This document shows, one piece after another, positions 37,302 to 46,494 of a stretch of DNA of 64,000 nt. The notes beneath the pieces are model-generated. The model was not told the DNA's origin, made no database searches, and saw nothing but the letters and a program-made list of their open reading frames with translations. The stretch's first letter is position 1. Every line of letters starts with the position of its first letter. The position numbers and the translations under genes are program-made. Source of the DNA: Falsiruegeria mediterranea M17 (GTDB lineage: Bacteria; Pseudomonadota; Alphaproteobacteria; Rhodobacterales; Rhodobacteraceae). The DNA lies in contig NZ_ONZG01000001.1 of NCBI RefSeq assembly GCF_900302455.1, positions 62,001 through 126,000 of the forward strand. Direction: 5' to 3'.

Positions 37302-37988
37302 TTGCGTGTGCCGCTGGTTCCGGTGCTGGCGGCGCAGGCGATTGGTGTGCGACGCAGGGCGCAATTGCTGGACGAGCCTTCAGGTCCACGCGCAGGGCGT
37401 ATCGGCACCGGCCCCACCCTAAGGCTGTTGATCACAGGCGACAGCTCGGCCGCCGGAGTTGGCGTGGACCAGCAGGCCCAAGCGCTCAGTGGTCAGTTGG
37501 TCGGCCTTTTGAGCAAGGCCTTCACGGTTGACTGGCGCCTAGAGGCCACGACTGGCCACACAACACGGGACGCGATCCAGAATTTGTCGCGGCTTGAGGA
37601 ATCGTTCGACGTGGTCGTCACCGCGCTTGGCGTCAACGATGTCACGCGATGTGTGACCCGCAATCAGTTCATCAATCGGCAATCGGACCTGATGGGCTTG
37701 CTTACCAATCAGCTCGGCGCCTCACAGGTACTGGCCACAGGTGTGCCGCAAATGGACCTCTTCCCTGCCTTGCCTAACCCACTGGCCTGGGTGTTGGGCG
37801 AGCAGGCCCGGCGGTTGGACACAGGTCTTGCCCATGTCGCGAGCCAGTTCCCGCACGTACACCACTTCAAATTGGCCATTCCGCCCGAACCTGCTTATGC
37901 GGCACAGGATGGCTACCATCCCAGTGCCTTGGCCTATCGGATCTGGGCGCAAATGCTCGCAGATGAGGTTTTTGTCCGGTTCGGTTAA
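37302..37988 (+). CDS. SGNH/GDSL-type hydrolase
   Basis: This protein is about 228 aa. Block I is LRLLITGDSSAAGVGVDQQA with the nucleophile Ser in GDSS, block III is VVTALGVNDVTRCV (Asn of the GxND motif), and block V is QDGYHPSALAYRIWA with the Asp-His pair. It is a likely esterase or lipase of unknown substrate. The open frame uses TTG at 37302; codons back to a CTG at 37281 are also open, and no clear ribosome site decides the start. The stop overlaps the convergent rarD stop by 4 nt. Confidence 0.8.
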   Translation: MRVPLVPVLAAQAIGVRRRAQLLDEPSGPRAGRIGTGPTLRLLITGDSSAAGVGVDQQAQALSGQLVGLLSKAFTVDWRLEATTGHTTRDAIQNLSRLEESFDVVVTALGVNDVTRCVTRNQFINRQSDLMGLLTNQLGASQVLATGVPQMDLFPALPNPLAWVLGEQARRLDTGLAHVASQFPHVHHFKLAIPPEPAYAAQDGYHPSALAYRIWAQMLADEVFVRFG

Positions 37989-38890
37989 GCCGCGCGACGC
38001 ATGCTGCGGATCATCGACAGCGAGTAGATCACCAAACCGGCCCAGATCAGCGGAAAGGCAATCATGCGGCCGCGGTCGACCTCTTCCCCGAACACAAACA
38101 CGGCGTTGATGAAGATCATTGAGGGCGCGATGTACTGCAGGATGCCCACGGTAGACAAACGCAACAGCTTGGCCCCGTTGGCATAAAGGATCAGCGGCAC
38201 GGCCGTCACCACACCGCACCCGATCAGCAAAGCCGTGTCAGAGATATTGCCTCCAAAACTCGAAACGCCTTGAGAGCCCAGATACGCCAGATACCCAAGC
38301 GCCGGGATGGTCAGGATCAGCACCTCAAGCAGGAACCCCTGATTGGGTCCAATGGGCAGAGACTTCTTGAAGAAGGCGTAAAACCCCCAGCTCAGCGTCA
38401 GGCTGATGGCGACCCAAGGCAGTTTGCCGGATTCAAAGATCAACACAAGAACACCCGCCCCGGCAAAGGCAATCGCCACCAATTGCGCGCGTGTCAGCCC
38501 CTCGCGCAACAGCAAAGCCCCCAGAGCAATGCTGAAGAGCGGGTTGATGTAATAGCCAAGTGCTGCATCCAGCGTGTTTTCATTGGCAATCGCCCAAACG
38601 TAAATCCCCCAATTGATCGAAATCAGCGCCGCCGTCACACAGCCCATGGCCAGCATCCGCGGCGTGCGCAAGGCGACCTGCAAGTCCTTGGTGCGCCCCA
38701 ACAGGATCAACAAAACTCCGGCCAGGGGCACCGACCAGATGACCCGATGCGCTACAACCTCGGCCGCTGGAATATGCGACACGGCTTTCAGGTAGAGAGG
38801 CAAAAACCCCCACAGCACATAGGCCGAGATCGCAAAGGCCAGGCCCTGCGGCGTGTCAACGTTCTGAGCGGGTTCGGCTGGGGTGGACAT
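37985..38890 (-). CDS. rarD: RarD, EamA-family permease
   Basis: This 301-aa membrane protein has about ten transmembrane helices in two EamA repeats. The RarD subgroup signature is GLAFAISAYVLWGFLPLYLK at the start and INWGIYVWAIANENTLDAAL in helix 4. Others are LGYYINPLFSIALGALLL and GILQYIAPSMIFINAVFVFG. RarD was named from chloramphenicol sensitivity work; the transported substrate is unknown. It is convergent with the SGNH hydrolase gene. Confidence 0.9.
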   Translation of the reverse strand: MSTPAEPAQNVDTPQGLAFAISAYVLWGFLPLYLKAVSHIPAAEVVAHRVIWSVPLAGVLLILLGRTKDLQVALRTPRMLAMGCVTAALISINWGIYVWAIANENTLDAALGYYINPLFSIALGALLLREGLTRAQLVAIAFAGAGVLVLIFESGKLPWVAISLTLSWGFYAFFKKSLPIGPNQGFLLEVLILTIPALGYLAYLGSQGVSSFGGNISDTALLIGCGVVTAVPLILYANGAKLLRLSTVGILQYIAPSMIFINAVFVFGEEVDRGRMIAFPLIWAGLVIYSLSMIRSMRRAA

Positions 38891-38992
38891 GAACGGGTCT
38901 CCGAATGATACCCAATGTCCTTAGGTCACCGGCCCCGGTTTAGGGAATGGAATTCGACCGGATGATTCATCAAGATTTGTGAAACCTCCATC

Positions 38993-39187
38993 TCAAAAAT
39001 CGATGGCGAGGCCCTTTTTCTCCCAATCGCCATAGCGCACAGGTTCGGGCCCATCGCGCCCACCCAGTTCTTTGGGCATGGCCTTGACCTTGTCTTCGGC
39101 GGCCTTTCGGCGTTCTGCGGCCTCAGCCAACGCACGCTGCGCGGCGGGGGGCAGATCTTTGTTCTGGTCGGCAGGCGTCTCGGTCAT
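38993..39187 (-). CDS. DUF1674/SdhAF4-like succinate dehydrogenase assembly factor
   Basis: This 64-aa protein has the diagnostic C-terminal motif GGRDGPEPVRYGDWEKKGLA ending in IDF, and an N-terminal helix rich in Ala, Glu and Lys. SdhAF4 proteins help load or protect the flavinylated SdhA subunit during assembly of respiratory complex II. No sdh genes are in this window. It is divergent from rsmB with 90 bp between starts. Confidence 0.88.
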   Translation of the reverse strand: MTETPADQNKDLPPAAQRALAEAAERRKAAEDKVKAMPKELGGRDGPEPVRYGDWEKKGLAIDF

Positions 39188-39277
39188 GAACGGGTTCCTT
39201 TGTCGTACATCCGTGATATACGCGCGCGTCGACCCAAGGCAAGGTGGCCAAAGGTCTCAACACGCAGGAGCCGTTCC

Positions 39278-40543
39278 ATGTCAGACCCAGCAACCAGCGC
39301 CCGCCGCAGCGCCATCTACCTGCTTGATCAGGTCTTGGGCGAACAGCGCTTGTTGGCCGAATGCCTGTCTGCCGGTGCTTTGGACAAACTGGCGCCCGAA
39401 GATCGCGCGCGGGCACAGCGGCTGGCGGTCGAAACGCTGCGTGGATTGGAACGTGCTGATCGCCTGCTGCAAAAACACCTGCAAAAGAAGCCACCGCTGT
39501 CGGTGCACAACGCACTACGCATTGGCACCGTTGAGCTGTGTCAGGGCGAAGCGGCCCATGGCGTGGTGAACTCGATGGTCGACATCGTGTCCCGCAACCG
39601 CCGCTACGGTCGGCTCAAGGGGTTGGTGAATGCGGTTCTGCGCAAGATCGCCGCCGAAGGCCCCGAGGCATGGCCCGCATTGCGTGCGCCGCGCCTGCCA
39701 AAATGGCTGCGCAGCCCCTTGGCACAAGCCTGGGGGAACGAGGCGATGCTGCAGATCGAACTGGCGCATCTGTCAGGCGCACCGCTGGACTTGACCCTGA
39801 AGCCCGGCGTTGATCCTGCGCTTTTGGGTGGAGAGGTTCTGCCCACGGGATCGGTGCGCCTGCGCGATGCGAAACAGGTCTCGACCCTGCCCGGCTTTGA
39901 CGCTGGCGATTGGTGGGTCCAAGACGTGGCCGCCGCCCTACCAGTCAAGGTTCTGGACCCGCAAAAAGGCGAAGAGATCCTCGACCTGTGCGCCGCACCA
40001 GGCGGTAAGACCATGCAGATTGCGGCCGCCGGGGCCAAGGTCACAGCGCTGGACATCAGCGCAAACCGGATGGAGCGGGTACAGGAAAACCTGAACCGCA
40101 CCGGATTGTCGGCCAACCTGATCACCGGCGATGCGTTGGAGCACCAAGGCAGCTATGACGCGATCCTGCTGGATGCGCCCTGCTCGGCCACAGGCACGAT
40201 TCGCCGCCACCCCGATTTGCCGCACGCCAAGGACGGCACGCAGTTTGGCGAGTTGATCGAGCTTCAGGGGCGGATGTTGGCCCATGCCTGGAACCTTTTG
40301 AAACCTGGCGGGCGGTTGGTGTTCTGTACCTGCTCGCTGCTTCCGGATGAGGGCGAGGTTCAGGTGGAAGAGGCACTGGAGATGTTTCCCGATATGGAAA
40401 CCGATCGTGCCGCGCTGAACCGTTCCGGCATCAATGCGGCATGGCACACGGAAGAAGGCGGTTTGCGCCTGCGCCCGGACTATTGGCCTGAGCTTGGTGG
40501 CATGGACGGATTTTATGTGGCCTGTTTGCGCAAGTCTTCATGA
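39278..40543 (+). CDS. rsmB: 16S rRNA (cytosine-C5) methyltransferase RsmB
   Basis: This 421-aa protein has an N-terminal NusB-like RNA-binding domain (residues about 8-135; AIYLLDQVLGEQRLLAECLS) and a C-terminal methyltransferase domain. SAM-binding motif is DLCAAPGGKTMQIAAAG, the catalytic Cys is in LLDAPCSATGTIRRHPD, and the second conserved Cys is in VFCTCSLLPDEGE. RsmB makes m5C967 in 16S rRNA. Start 39278 follows CAGGAG, and 26 extra residues upstream are rejected. The heparinase-like gene follows 82 nt later. Confidence 0.92.
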   Translation: MSDPATSARRSAIYLLDQVLGEQRLLAECLSAGALDKLAPEDRARAQRLAVETLRGLERADRLLQKHLQKKPPLSVHNALRIGTVELCQGEAAHGVVNSMVDIVSRNRRYGRLKGLVNAVLRKIAAEGPEAWPALRAPRLPKWLRSPLAQAWGNEAMLQIELAHLSGAPLDLTLKPGVDPALLGGEVLPTGSVRLRDAKQVSTLPGFDAGDWWVQDVAAALPVKVLDPQKGEEILDLCAAPGGKTMQIAAAGAKVTALDISANRMERVQENLNRTGLSANLITGDALEHQGSYDAILLDAPCSATGTIRRHPDLPHAKDGTQFGELIELQGRMLAHAWNLLKPGGRLVFCTCSLLPDEGEVQVEEALEMFPDMETDRAALNRSGINAAWHTEEGGLRLRPDYWPELGGMDGFYVACLRKSS

Positions 40544-40625
40544 GCCTTGTTATTCATCGGTGACTTGAACGGATTGTGCCGCTATCCTCTGCCTCAAACG
40601 CCAAAGAGCGTAAGAGGCAGCTTCG

Positions 40626-42365
40626 ATGTTCAGTCCAGATTCCATGGCCAGTCGACGCACGCGGTTCCTGAACCGTCTGTACGCACGTCTGAGCCAGCGG
40701 CGAAAATCGCTTACCGGTTTTGTCTCACAGCCCGAACCGCGCACCATCGGCTCGTTTGCGCGCGGCCGTCAGTTGGTGGCGGGCAACCTGCTCTTTGCCG
40801 GGTATCTGGTGGAATCCAAAGAAAGCGGATTGTGGGAGGTCAAAGCCCCCAACGCCGCCTTCGATGCCGAGCGTCACGGGTTTGCCTGGCTGGATGATCT
40901 GGCCGCCGTAGGGGATTTCGCCGCGCGCGAAAAAGCCCAAAAATGGCTGTGGGGCTGGATCAAGGTGCATGGCGACGGGCGCGGTCCCGGCTGGACACCG
41001 GAACTGGCGGGCCGCCGCCTAATCCGCTGGATCAACCACGCGCTGTTCCTGTTGCGGGGGATGGAACCCGCGCAAAGCGATGCGTTCTTTTTGTCTTTGG
41101 CGCAGCAAACCTGGTTCCTGTCGAAACGCTGGCCCGCCGCAACGCCCGGCCTGCCCCGGTTCGAAGCACTCACCGGATTGATCTACTCAGGCCTAGCGCT
41201 GGAAGGGAGCGAAGAACTGGCCGACCCAGCGGTGCGTGCATTGGCGATGGACTGCCAAACTCAGATCGACGAGCAAGGCGGGTTGCCCACGCGCAACCCC
41301 GAAGAACTGCTTGAAGTCTTCACCCTGCTCACATGGGCCTCTGCCGCCCTGCATGAAGCCGGACGTGGCAATCCGCCTGAGCATTCCGCCGCCATTGCGC
41401 GGATCACGCCAACGCTGCGCACCCTGCGCCACGCCGATGGCGGCCTGGCCCGGTTTCATGGTGGCGGTCGTGGTCTGGAAGGGCGATTGGATCACGCTTT
41501 GGCTGCCAGCCCCGTCAAACCGATGCACTCCGAAGGGCTGGCCATGGGCTATGCCCGCCTGTCAGCCCACCGCACCAGCGTGGTGATCGACGCCAGCCCA
41601 CCGCCTTCGGGCGCGGCGTCGTTCAACGCGCATGCATCGACACTGGCATTTGAACTCACTTCGGGGCGTCGTCCGTTGATCGTCAACTGCGGCTCAGGAG
41701 AGACCTTTGGCATTGATTGGCGCCGCGCTGGTCGGGCCACGCCGTCACACTCGACGCTGTGTCTGGATGGCTATTCCAGCGCCCGCCTGGCCGATCCGAT
41801 CAAAGGCACCGCTTACGAGGCTTTGGTCGACGCCCCCAAACATGTTCCCATCGAAATGTCCGAAGCCCCCGATGGCATCCGGTTTCAGGGCGGGCACGAC
41901 GGCTATGCCGCTGTCTTTGGCCTGACCCATGCCCGAACGCTGGAACTGACGCTCGACGGTCGTGGCATGGTTGGCGAAGACATGTTGTTCGCTCTTGAAG
42001 ACGACGCCAAGCGCAAGTTCAACAAGGCGATGGATGCAACGGTGCTGGCTGGAATAGGATTCGATATCCGCTTGCACTTGCATCCCGACGTCGACGCGGC
42101 AGTGGATTTGGGCGGTGCGGCCGTGTCGATGGCGCTCAAGAGCGGAGAGATCTGGGTTTTCCGTCATGACGGTCAATTTAAATTATCACTGGAACCAAGT
42201 GTTTACCTAGAAAAGAACCGTCTGAAGCCGCGCGCGACAAAACAGATCGTTCTATCCGGGCGCGCAATGGAGTATGCGACGCGCATCCGGTGGTCGCTGA
42301 GCAAGGCGCAGGACACTGCGGTTGCCATTCGCGATCTGAACCGGGACGAACCCGAATTCGACTGA
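40626..42365 (+). CDS. Heparinase II/III family protein
   Basis: This 579-aa protein has an N-terminal (alpha/alpha) toroid region (residues about 1-300; RRLIRWINHALFLLRGMEPA) and a C-terminal heparinase II/III beta-sandwich (RPLIVNCGSGETFGIDWRRA and GRATPSHSTLCLDGYSSARL). No signal peptide is seen, so a cytoplasmic or unconventional location is implied. The family cleaves acidic polysaccharides by beta-elimination; the substrate here is unknown. The gene ends 21 nt before purH, and this rsmB-heparinase-purH order looks like an operon. Confidence 0.85.
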   Translation: MFSPDSMASRRTRFLNRLYARLSQRRKSLTGFVSQPEPRTIGSFARGRQLVAGNLLFAGYLVESKESGLWEVKAPNAAFDAERHGFAWLDDLAAVGDFAAREKAQKWLWGWIKVHGDGRGPGWTPELAGRRLIRWINHALFLLRGMEPAQSDAFFLSLAQQTWFLSKRWPAATPGLPRFEALTGLIYSGLALEGSEELADPAVRALAMDCQTQIDEQGGLPTRNPEELLEVFTLLTWASAALHEAGRGNPPEHSAAIARITPTLRTLRHADGGLARFHGGGRGLEGRLDHALAASPVKPMHSEGLAMGYARLSAHRTSVVIDASPPPSGAASFNAHASTLAFELTSGRRPLIVNCGSGETFGIDWRRAGRATPSHSTLCLDGYSSARLADPIKGTAYEALVDAPKHVPIEMSEAPDGIRFQGGHDGYAAVFGLTHARTLELTLDGRGMVGEDMLFALEDDAKRKFNKAMDATVLAGIGFDIRLHLHPDVDAAVDLGGAAVSMALKSGEIWVFRHDGQFKLSLEPSVYLEKNRLKPRATKQIVLSGRAMEYATRIRWSLSKAQDTAVAIRDLNRDEPEFD

Positions 42366-42386
42366 TCACGACAAGGATCCAAGCCC

Positions 42387-43976
42387 ATGACCGACCTTCA
42401 TCCCGTGCGCCGCGCGCTGCTTTCCGTTTCCGATAAGACCGGATTGATCGAGCTCGGCCAGGCACTGACCGCACGTGGGGTCGAGCTGCTGTCGACCGGC
42501 GGCACCGCCAAGGCGCTGCGCGAGGCAGGGCTGGAGGTCAAGGACGTGTCTGATGTGACCGGCTTCCCCGAGATGATGGACGGTCGCGTCAAGACCCTGC
42601 ACCCGATGGTGCATGGCGGTCTGCTGGCCCTGCGTGACAACGATGCCCACGTTGCTGCGATGAACGAACATGGCATCGGCGCCATCGACCTGCTGGTGGT
42701 AAACCTCTACCCGTTCGAGGCGGCCTTGGCCCGTGGCGCCGGTTATGACGAAATGATCGAGAACATCGATATCGGCGGCCCGGCGATGATCCGCGCGGCG
42801 TCGAAGAACCACCTGTTCGTAAACGTGGTGACCGACGTTGAAGATTACGACGCGCTGCTGACCGAACTGGACGCCAACGACGGTCAGACGTCCTATGCGT
42901 TCCGCCAGCGTCTGTCGCAGATCGCCTATGCCCGCACGGCGGCCTATGACGCAGCCGTGTCGACCTGGATGGCCGGCGCCATTGGCGAAGAAACTCCACG
43001 CCGCCGCGCCTTTGCAGGCGAGGTCAAACAGACCCTGCGCTATGGCGAAAACAGCCACCAGAAGGCCGCGTTCTACACCGATGGCTCGAACCGTCCGGGC
43101 GTTGCGACTGCCGTGCAGCTGCAGGGCAAGGAGCTGTCTTACAACAACATCAACGACACCGACGCCGCCTATGAGCTGGTGGCTGAGTTTGACCCGGCCG
43201 AAAGCGCCGCGGTTGCCATCATCAAACACGCCAACCCCTGCGGCGTAGCCAAGGGCGCGAGCCTGGTCGAGGCCTATCAGAAGGCCTTTGACTGCGACCG
43301 CACCTCAGCCTTTGGTGGGATTGTCGCGCTGAACCAGCCGCTGGATGCCGCAACCGCTGCAAAGATCGTCGAGATCTTTACCGAGGTCGTGATTGCACCG
43401 GGCGCATCGGACGAAGCGAAAGAGATTTTCGCCGCCAAGAAAAACCTACGCCTGCTGCTGACCGACGCCCTGCCCGACCCGCGCGCGCCCATCACCGCTT
43501 ACAAGCAGGTTGCAGGCGGTGTTCTGGTTCAGGACAAGGACGTTGGCTATGTGGGACTGGATGACCTGAAAGTCGTGACCAAGAAGGCGCCCACGGACGA
43601 GCAGCTGCAAGATCTGCTCTTTGCCTGGAAAGTTGCAAAACACGTCAAATCAAACGCCATCGTCTACGTCAAGGACAACGCCACCGTGGGCGTTGGTGCA
43701 GGTCAGATGAGCCGTTTGGACAGTGCCAACGTGGCCGCTGCCAAAGCCGGGCGCATGGCCGCCGAACTGGGCCTGGACGAGAGCCTTGCCAAAGGCTCGG
43801 CAGTGGCCTCGGACGCATTCTTCCCCTTTGCTGACGGCTTGCTCGAGGCGGCTGCCGCAGGTGGCACTTGCGTGATCCAGCCGGGCGGTTCGATGCGCGA
43901 TGACGAAGTAATCGCGGCTGCGGACGAGGCCGGTCTGGCCATGGTCTTTACCGGCATGCGCCACTTCCGCCACTGA
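42387..43976 (+). CDS. purH: Bifunctional AICAR transformylase/IMP cyclohydrolase PurH
   Basis: This 529-aa enzyme performs the last two steps of IMP synthesis. The N-terminal cyclohydrolase domain contains [20 protein letters not shown] and [20 protein letters not shown]. The C-terminal transformylase has [36 protein letters not shown] (catalytic Lys-His) and [13 protein letters not shown]. The length is standard. The stop overlaps the lspA start by one base (TGATG), coupling the two. Confidence 0.96.
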   Translation: MTDLHPVRRALLSVSDKTGLIELGQALTARGVELLSTGGTAKALREAGLEVKDVSDVTGFPEMMDGRVKTLHPMVHGGLLALRDNDAHVAAMNEHGIGAIDLLVVNLYPFEAALARGAGYDEMIENIDIGGPAMIRAASKNHLFVNVVTDVEDYDALLTELDANDGQTSYAFRQRLSQIAYARTAAYDAAVSTWMAGAIGEETPRRRAFAGEVKQTLRYGENSHQKAAFYTDGSNRPGVATAVQLQGKELSYNNINDTDAAYELVAEFDPAESAAVAIIKHANPCGVAKGASLVEAYQKAFDCDRTSAFGGIVALNQPLDAATAAKIVEIFTEVVIAPGASDEAKEIFAAKKNLRLLLTDALPDPRAPITAYKQVAGGVLVQDKDVGYVGLDDLKVVTKKAPTDEQLQDLLFAWKVAKHVKSNAIVYVKDNATVGVGAGQMSRLDSANVAAAKAGRMAAELGLDESLAKGSAVASDAFFPFADGLLEAAAAGGTCVIQPGGSMRDDEVIAAADEAGLAMVFTGMRHFRH

Positions 43977-44467
43977 TGCGCTATGGTCCCCTCATATGGG
44001 CCGCCTTCTGGGCCTTTCTGCTCGACCAGATCAGCAAGTATCTGGTCGTGCATGTCATGCGAGTGGCTGATCAACCCGGTGGCATTGACGTGCTGCCGCC
44101 ACTGCTGACGTTCAAGTATGGCGAAAACCGCGGCATCAACTTTGGCCTGTTTCAGGGCGACAGCTCGGCCTCGGTCTGGATCCTGATCGGATTGTCCGTC
44201 GCCATCTGTCTGGGCGTGTTTCTTTGGCTGGCGCGCTCAAATCCCAATCGCTGGATGCTGATGAGCGGAGGCCTGCTGATCGGTGGGGCTTTGGGCAACG
44301 TGGTGGACCGTCTGCTTTATGGCTATGTGCTCGATTTCCTGAACATGTCCTGCTGCGGCATCAACAATCCTTTTGTGTTCAACGTTGCCGACGTTTTCAT
44401 CTTTGCGGGCGCCGCCGGGCTAATCTTGCTGGACAGCAAGAACACGCCAACAAAAAAGGCCCCGTGA
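43976..44467 (+). CDS. lspA: Lipoprotein signal peptidase LspA
   Basis: This 163-aa inner-membrane aspartyl protease has four transmembrane helices. Conserved elements are [10 protein letters not shown] near the N-terminus, [33 protein letters not shown] (first catalytic Asp) and [18 protein letters not shown] (second catalytic Asp). It removes signal peptides from prolipoproteins. It is followed 50 nt later by a lipoprotein gene (bamF), a natural client. Confidence 0.94.
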   Translation: MRYGPLIWAAFWAFLLDQISKYLVVHVMRVADQPGGIDVLPPLLTFKYGENRGINFGLFQGDSSASVWILIGLSVAICLGVFLWLARSNPNRWMLMSGGLLIGGALGNVVDRLLYGYVLDFLNMSCCGINNPFVFNVADVFIFAGAAGLILLDSKNTPTKKAP

Positions 44468-44517
44468 CGGCGCGCGCCAAATGCGTTAAAAGCCTCTCAA
44501 ACAGGCAGGAGACAACC

Positions 44518-45036
44518 ATGCGGACGCCGCTTGGAATGATTGCATTGATCGCTGTTGTGGCTGCATCGGGATGCAGCCGGGGCGACGGTTTGAAAGACAT
44601 CCGGTCCACAGGGGATGGACCGGACGAGTTTGCAGTCATGCCTGTGAAACCCCTGACCGCACCTTCGGACTATGCCGTCCTGCCTGCCCCGACTCCGGGC
44701 GGTGCAAATCTTACCGATCCGAATCCAACGGCTGATGCCGTCGTGGCCCTTGGTGGTCGGGCATCTGCGCTTGAAGATACCGGCGTTCCATCGTCAGACA
44801 GCGCCCTGGTTGCAGCAACCAGCCGATATGGCGTGCCTGCGAATACACGCACTTCTCTGGCGCAAGAAGACGCTGAGTTCCGCAAACGTCAAGGCCGCTG
44901 GACCCGTATCAAGCTGTTCCCGGTGGATCGTTACGAGCAAGTCTACCGCAAGGAATCGCTGGACCCGTACCAACAGACTGACCAATTCCGCAATTCCGGT
45001 TTTGGCACGCCTTCGTCACCACCTGCGGGTGAATGA
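44518..45036 (+). CDS. bamF: BamF-like lipoprotein (DUF3035)
   Basis: This 172-aa lipoprotein has lipobox AASGC with Cys19 as the lipidated residue. The DUF3035 signature GPDEFAVMPVKPLTAPSDYA and LPAPTPGGANLTDPNPTADA is present. In alphaproteobacteria DUF3035 proteins have been identified as the BamF subunit of the beta-barrel assembly machine at the outer membrane. It sits between lspA, which would process it, and two M16 proteases. AGGAGA precedes ATG 44518. Confidence 0.85.
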   Translation: MRTPLGMIALIAVVAASGCSRGDGLKDIRSTGDGPDEFAVMPVKPLTAPSDYAVLPAPTPGGANLTDPNPTADAVVALGGRASALEDTGVPSSDSALVAATSRYGVPANTRTSLAQEDAEFRKRQGRWTRIKLFPVDRYEQVYRKESLDPYQQTDQFRNSGFGTPSSPPAGE

Positions 45037-45051
45037 TGCTGTGATCACGGA

Positions 45052-45088
45052 CTGACGCGGGAATGAAGTTTTCTTAATTTTGCGTCAG
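45052..45088. other. Inverted repeat between bamF and the M16 operon
   Basis: CTGACGC (45052-45058) and GCGTCAG (45082-45088) are exact complements with a 23-nt T-rich spacer. It could be a bamF terminator or an operator for the downstream promoter; no T tract follows on the plus strand. Confidence 0.4.
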
Positions 45089-45094
45089 CCCTCC

Positions 45095-45122
45095 TTGAAC
45101 ATGGAGCGTCCTGTCGTAGGTT
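45095..45122 (+). promoter_or_regulatory. Candidate sigma70 promoter of the M16 protease pair
   Basis: TTGAAC (45095-45100) and TAGGTT (45117-45122) have a 16-nt spacer and lie 28 bp before ATG 45151. The -35 box is good and the -10 box moderate. Confidence 0.35.
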
Positions 45123-45150
45123 GACACACAACCGTCACGGAGGACGCCTG

Positions 45151-46494
45151 ATGATCCGAGCATTTGCTTTGGCCGTCGCAGTCTGTTCCGCCGCGCCCCT
45201 GTGGGCCGAGCAAGAGCAACGCGAAGAAGTAACAACCTTTACCCTGGACAACGGCATGGATGTCGTCGTGATCGAAGATCACCGCGCTCCGGTTGTTCAG
45301 CACATGGTCTGGTATCGCGCCGGATCAGCCGATGAACCCGTCGGAGTTTCCGGCGTAGCCCATTTCCTGGAACATCTGCTGTTCAAGGCCACCGACACTC
45401 TGGAATCGGGTGAATTTTCCGCCACAGTTGCCGCCAACGGCGGACGCGACAACGCATTTACATCGTATGACTACACCGCCTACTTTCAACGTGTGGCCGC
45501 CGACCGGCTTGAGCTGATGATGCAGATGGAAAGCGACCGGATGCGCAACATTCGCCTAACAGAGCGCGACATCGCCACCGAGCGCGACGTGATTCTGGAA
45601 GAGCGCAATCAACGCACCGACAGCAACCCGCGTTCATTGTTTGGCGAACAACTCAACGCCTCGCAGTACCTCAACCACCGCTATGGTGTGCCCATCATCG
45701 GTTGGCGACACGAGATGGAAGAGCTGGACATGGAGGACGCATTGTCTTTCTACCAGACCTACTATTCACCCAACAACGCCATCCTAATCGTTTCGGGCGA
45801 CGTGGAGCCGGACGAGGTCAAGCAATTGGCTGACAAATACTATGGCGTCATTCCGGCCAACCCGGATTTGCCAGAACGCACCCGCAGCCAGGAACCACCC
45901 CAAACTGCCGCCCGCCGCATCGTCTATGAAGACGCCCGCGTCGCGCAGCCTTATGTCCATCGCTCTTACCTGGCGCCCGAACGTGATCCAGGCGAGCAGG
46001 AAGACGCAGCCGCTCTGTTCATGTTGGCGCAGCTTCTGGGAGGCGGAACGACATCGTACCTGAACGAAAAACTGCAATTCGACACGCAGACGGTGGTCTA
46101 TGTCGGCGCTTTCTACAATGGCACGTCGCTGGACGACACGACCTTTGACCTGATCGTTGTGCCCAGCGAAGGCGTGACGCTGCAAGAGGCAGAAGATGCC
46201 ATGGACGCCACCATTGCCGAGTTCATCGCCGAAGGTGTCGACGCAGGCGACCTGGATCGAATCAAGATGCAGCTTCGCGCCTCGCAGATCTATGCGCGTG
46301 ACAATGTGGACGGGATTGCCAATCGCTATGGTCAAGCGTTGACCTCAGGCCTGACGGTCGAGGATGTGCAGGCTTGGCCCGAAATCCTGCAGGCCGTCAC
46401 TGATGAGCAGATCATCGCGGCCGCAAAATCCGTGATCCAACCTGAAACATCCGTAACCGGCTGGCTGATGCGCGAGCAGGAGGTGACCCAATGA
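45151..46494 (+). CDS. M16 zinc metalloprotease, catalytic subunit
   Basis: This 447-aa periplasmic protein has signal peptide MIRAFALAVAVCSAAPLWAE. The inverted zinc motif HxxEH is His71-Phe-Leu-Glu74-His75 in VAHFLEHLLFKATDTLESGE, with the further Glu ligand in ERDVILEERNQR. The second M16 domain has RVAQPYVHRSYLAPERDPGE and AQLLGGGTTSYLNEKL. Such proteases work as pairs with a non-catalytic partner, encoded immediately downstream (ATGA overlap). Start 45151 follows GGAGG. Confidence 0.9.
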   Translation: MIRAFALAVAVCSAAPLWAEQEQREEVTTFTLDNGMDVVVIEDHRAPVVQHMVWYRAGSADEPVGVSGVAHFLEHLLFKATDTLESGEFSATVAANGGRDNAFTSYDYTAYFQRVAADRLELMMQMESDRMRNIRLTERDIATERDVILEERNQRTDSNPRSLFGEQLNASQYLNHRYGVPIIGWRHEMEELDMEDALSFYQTYYSPNNAILIVSGDVEPDEVKQLADKYYGVIPANPDLPERTRSQEPPQTAARRIVYEDARVAQPYVHRSYLAPERDPGEQEDAAALFMLAQLLGGGTTSYLNEKLQFDTQTVVYVGAFYNGTSLDDTTFDLIVVPSEGVTLQEAEDAMDATIAEFIAEGVDAGDLDRIKMQLRASQIYARDNVDGIANRYGQALTSGLTVEDVQAWPEILQAVTDEQIIAAAKSVIQPETSVTGWLMREQEVTQ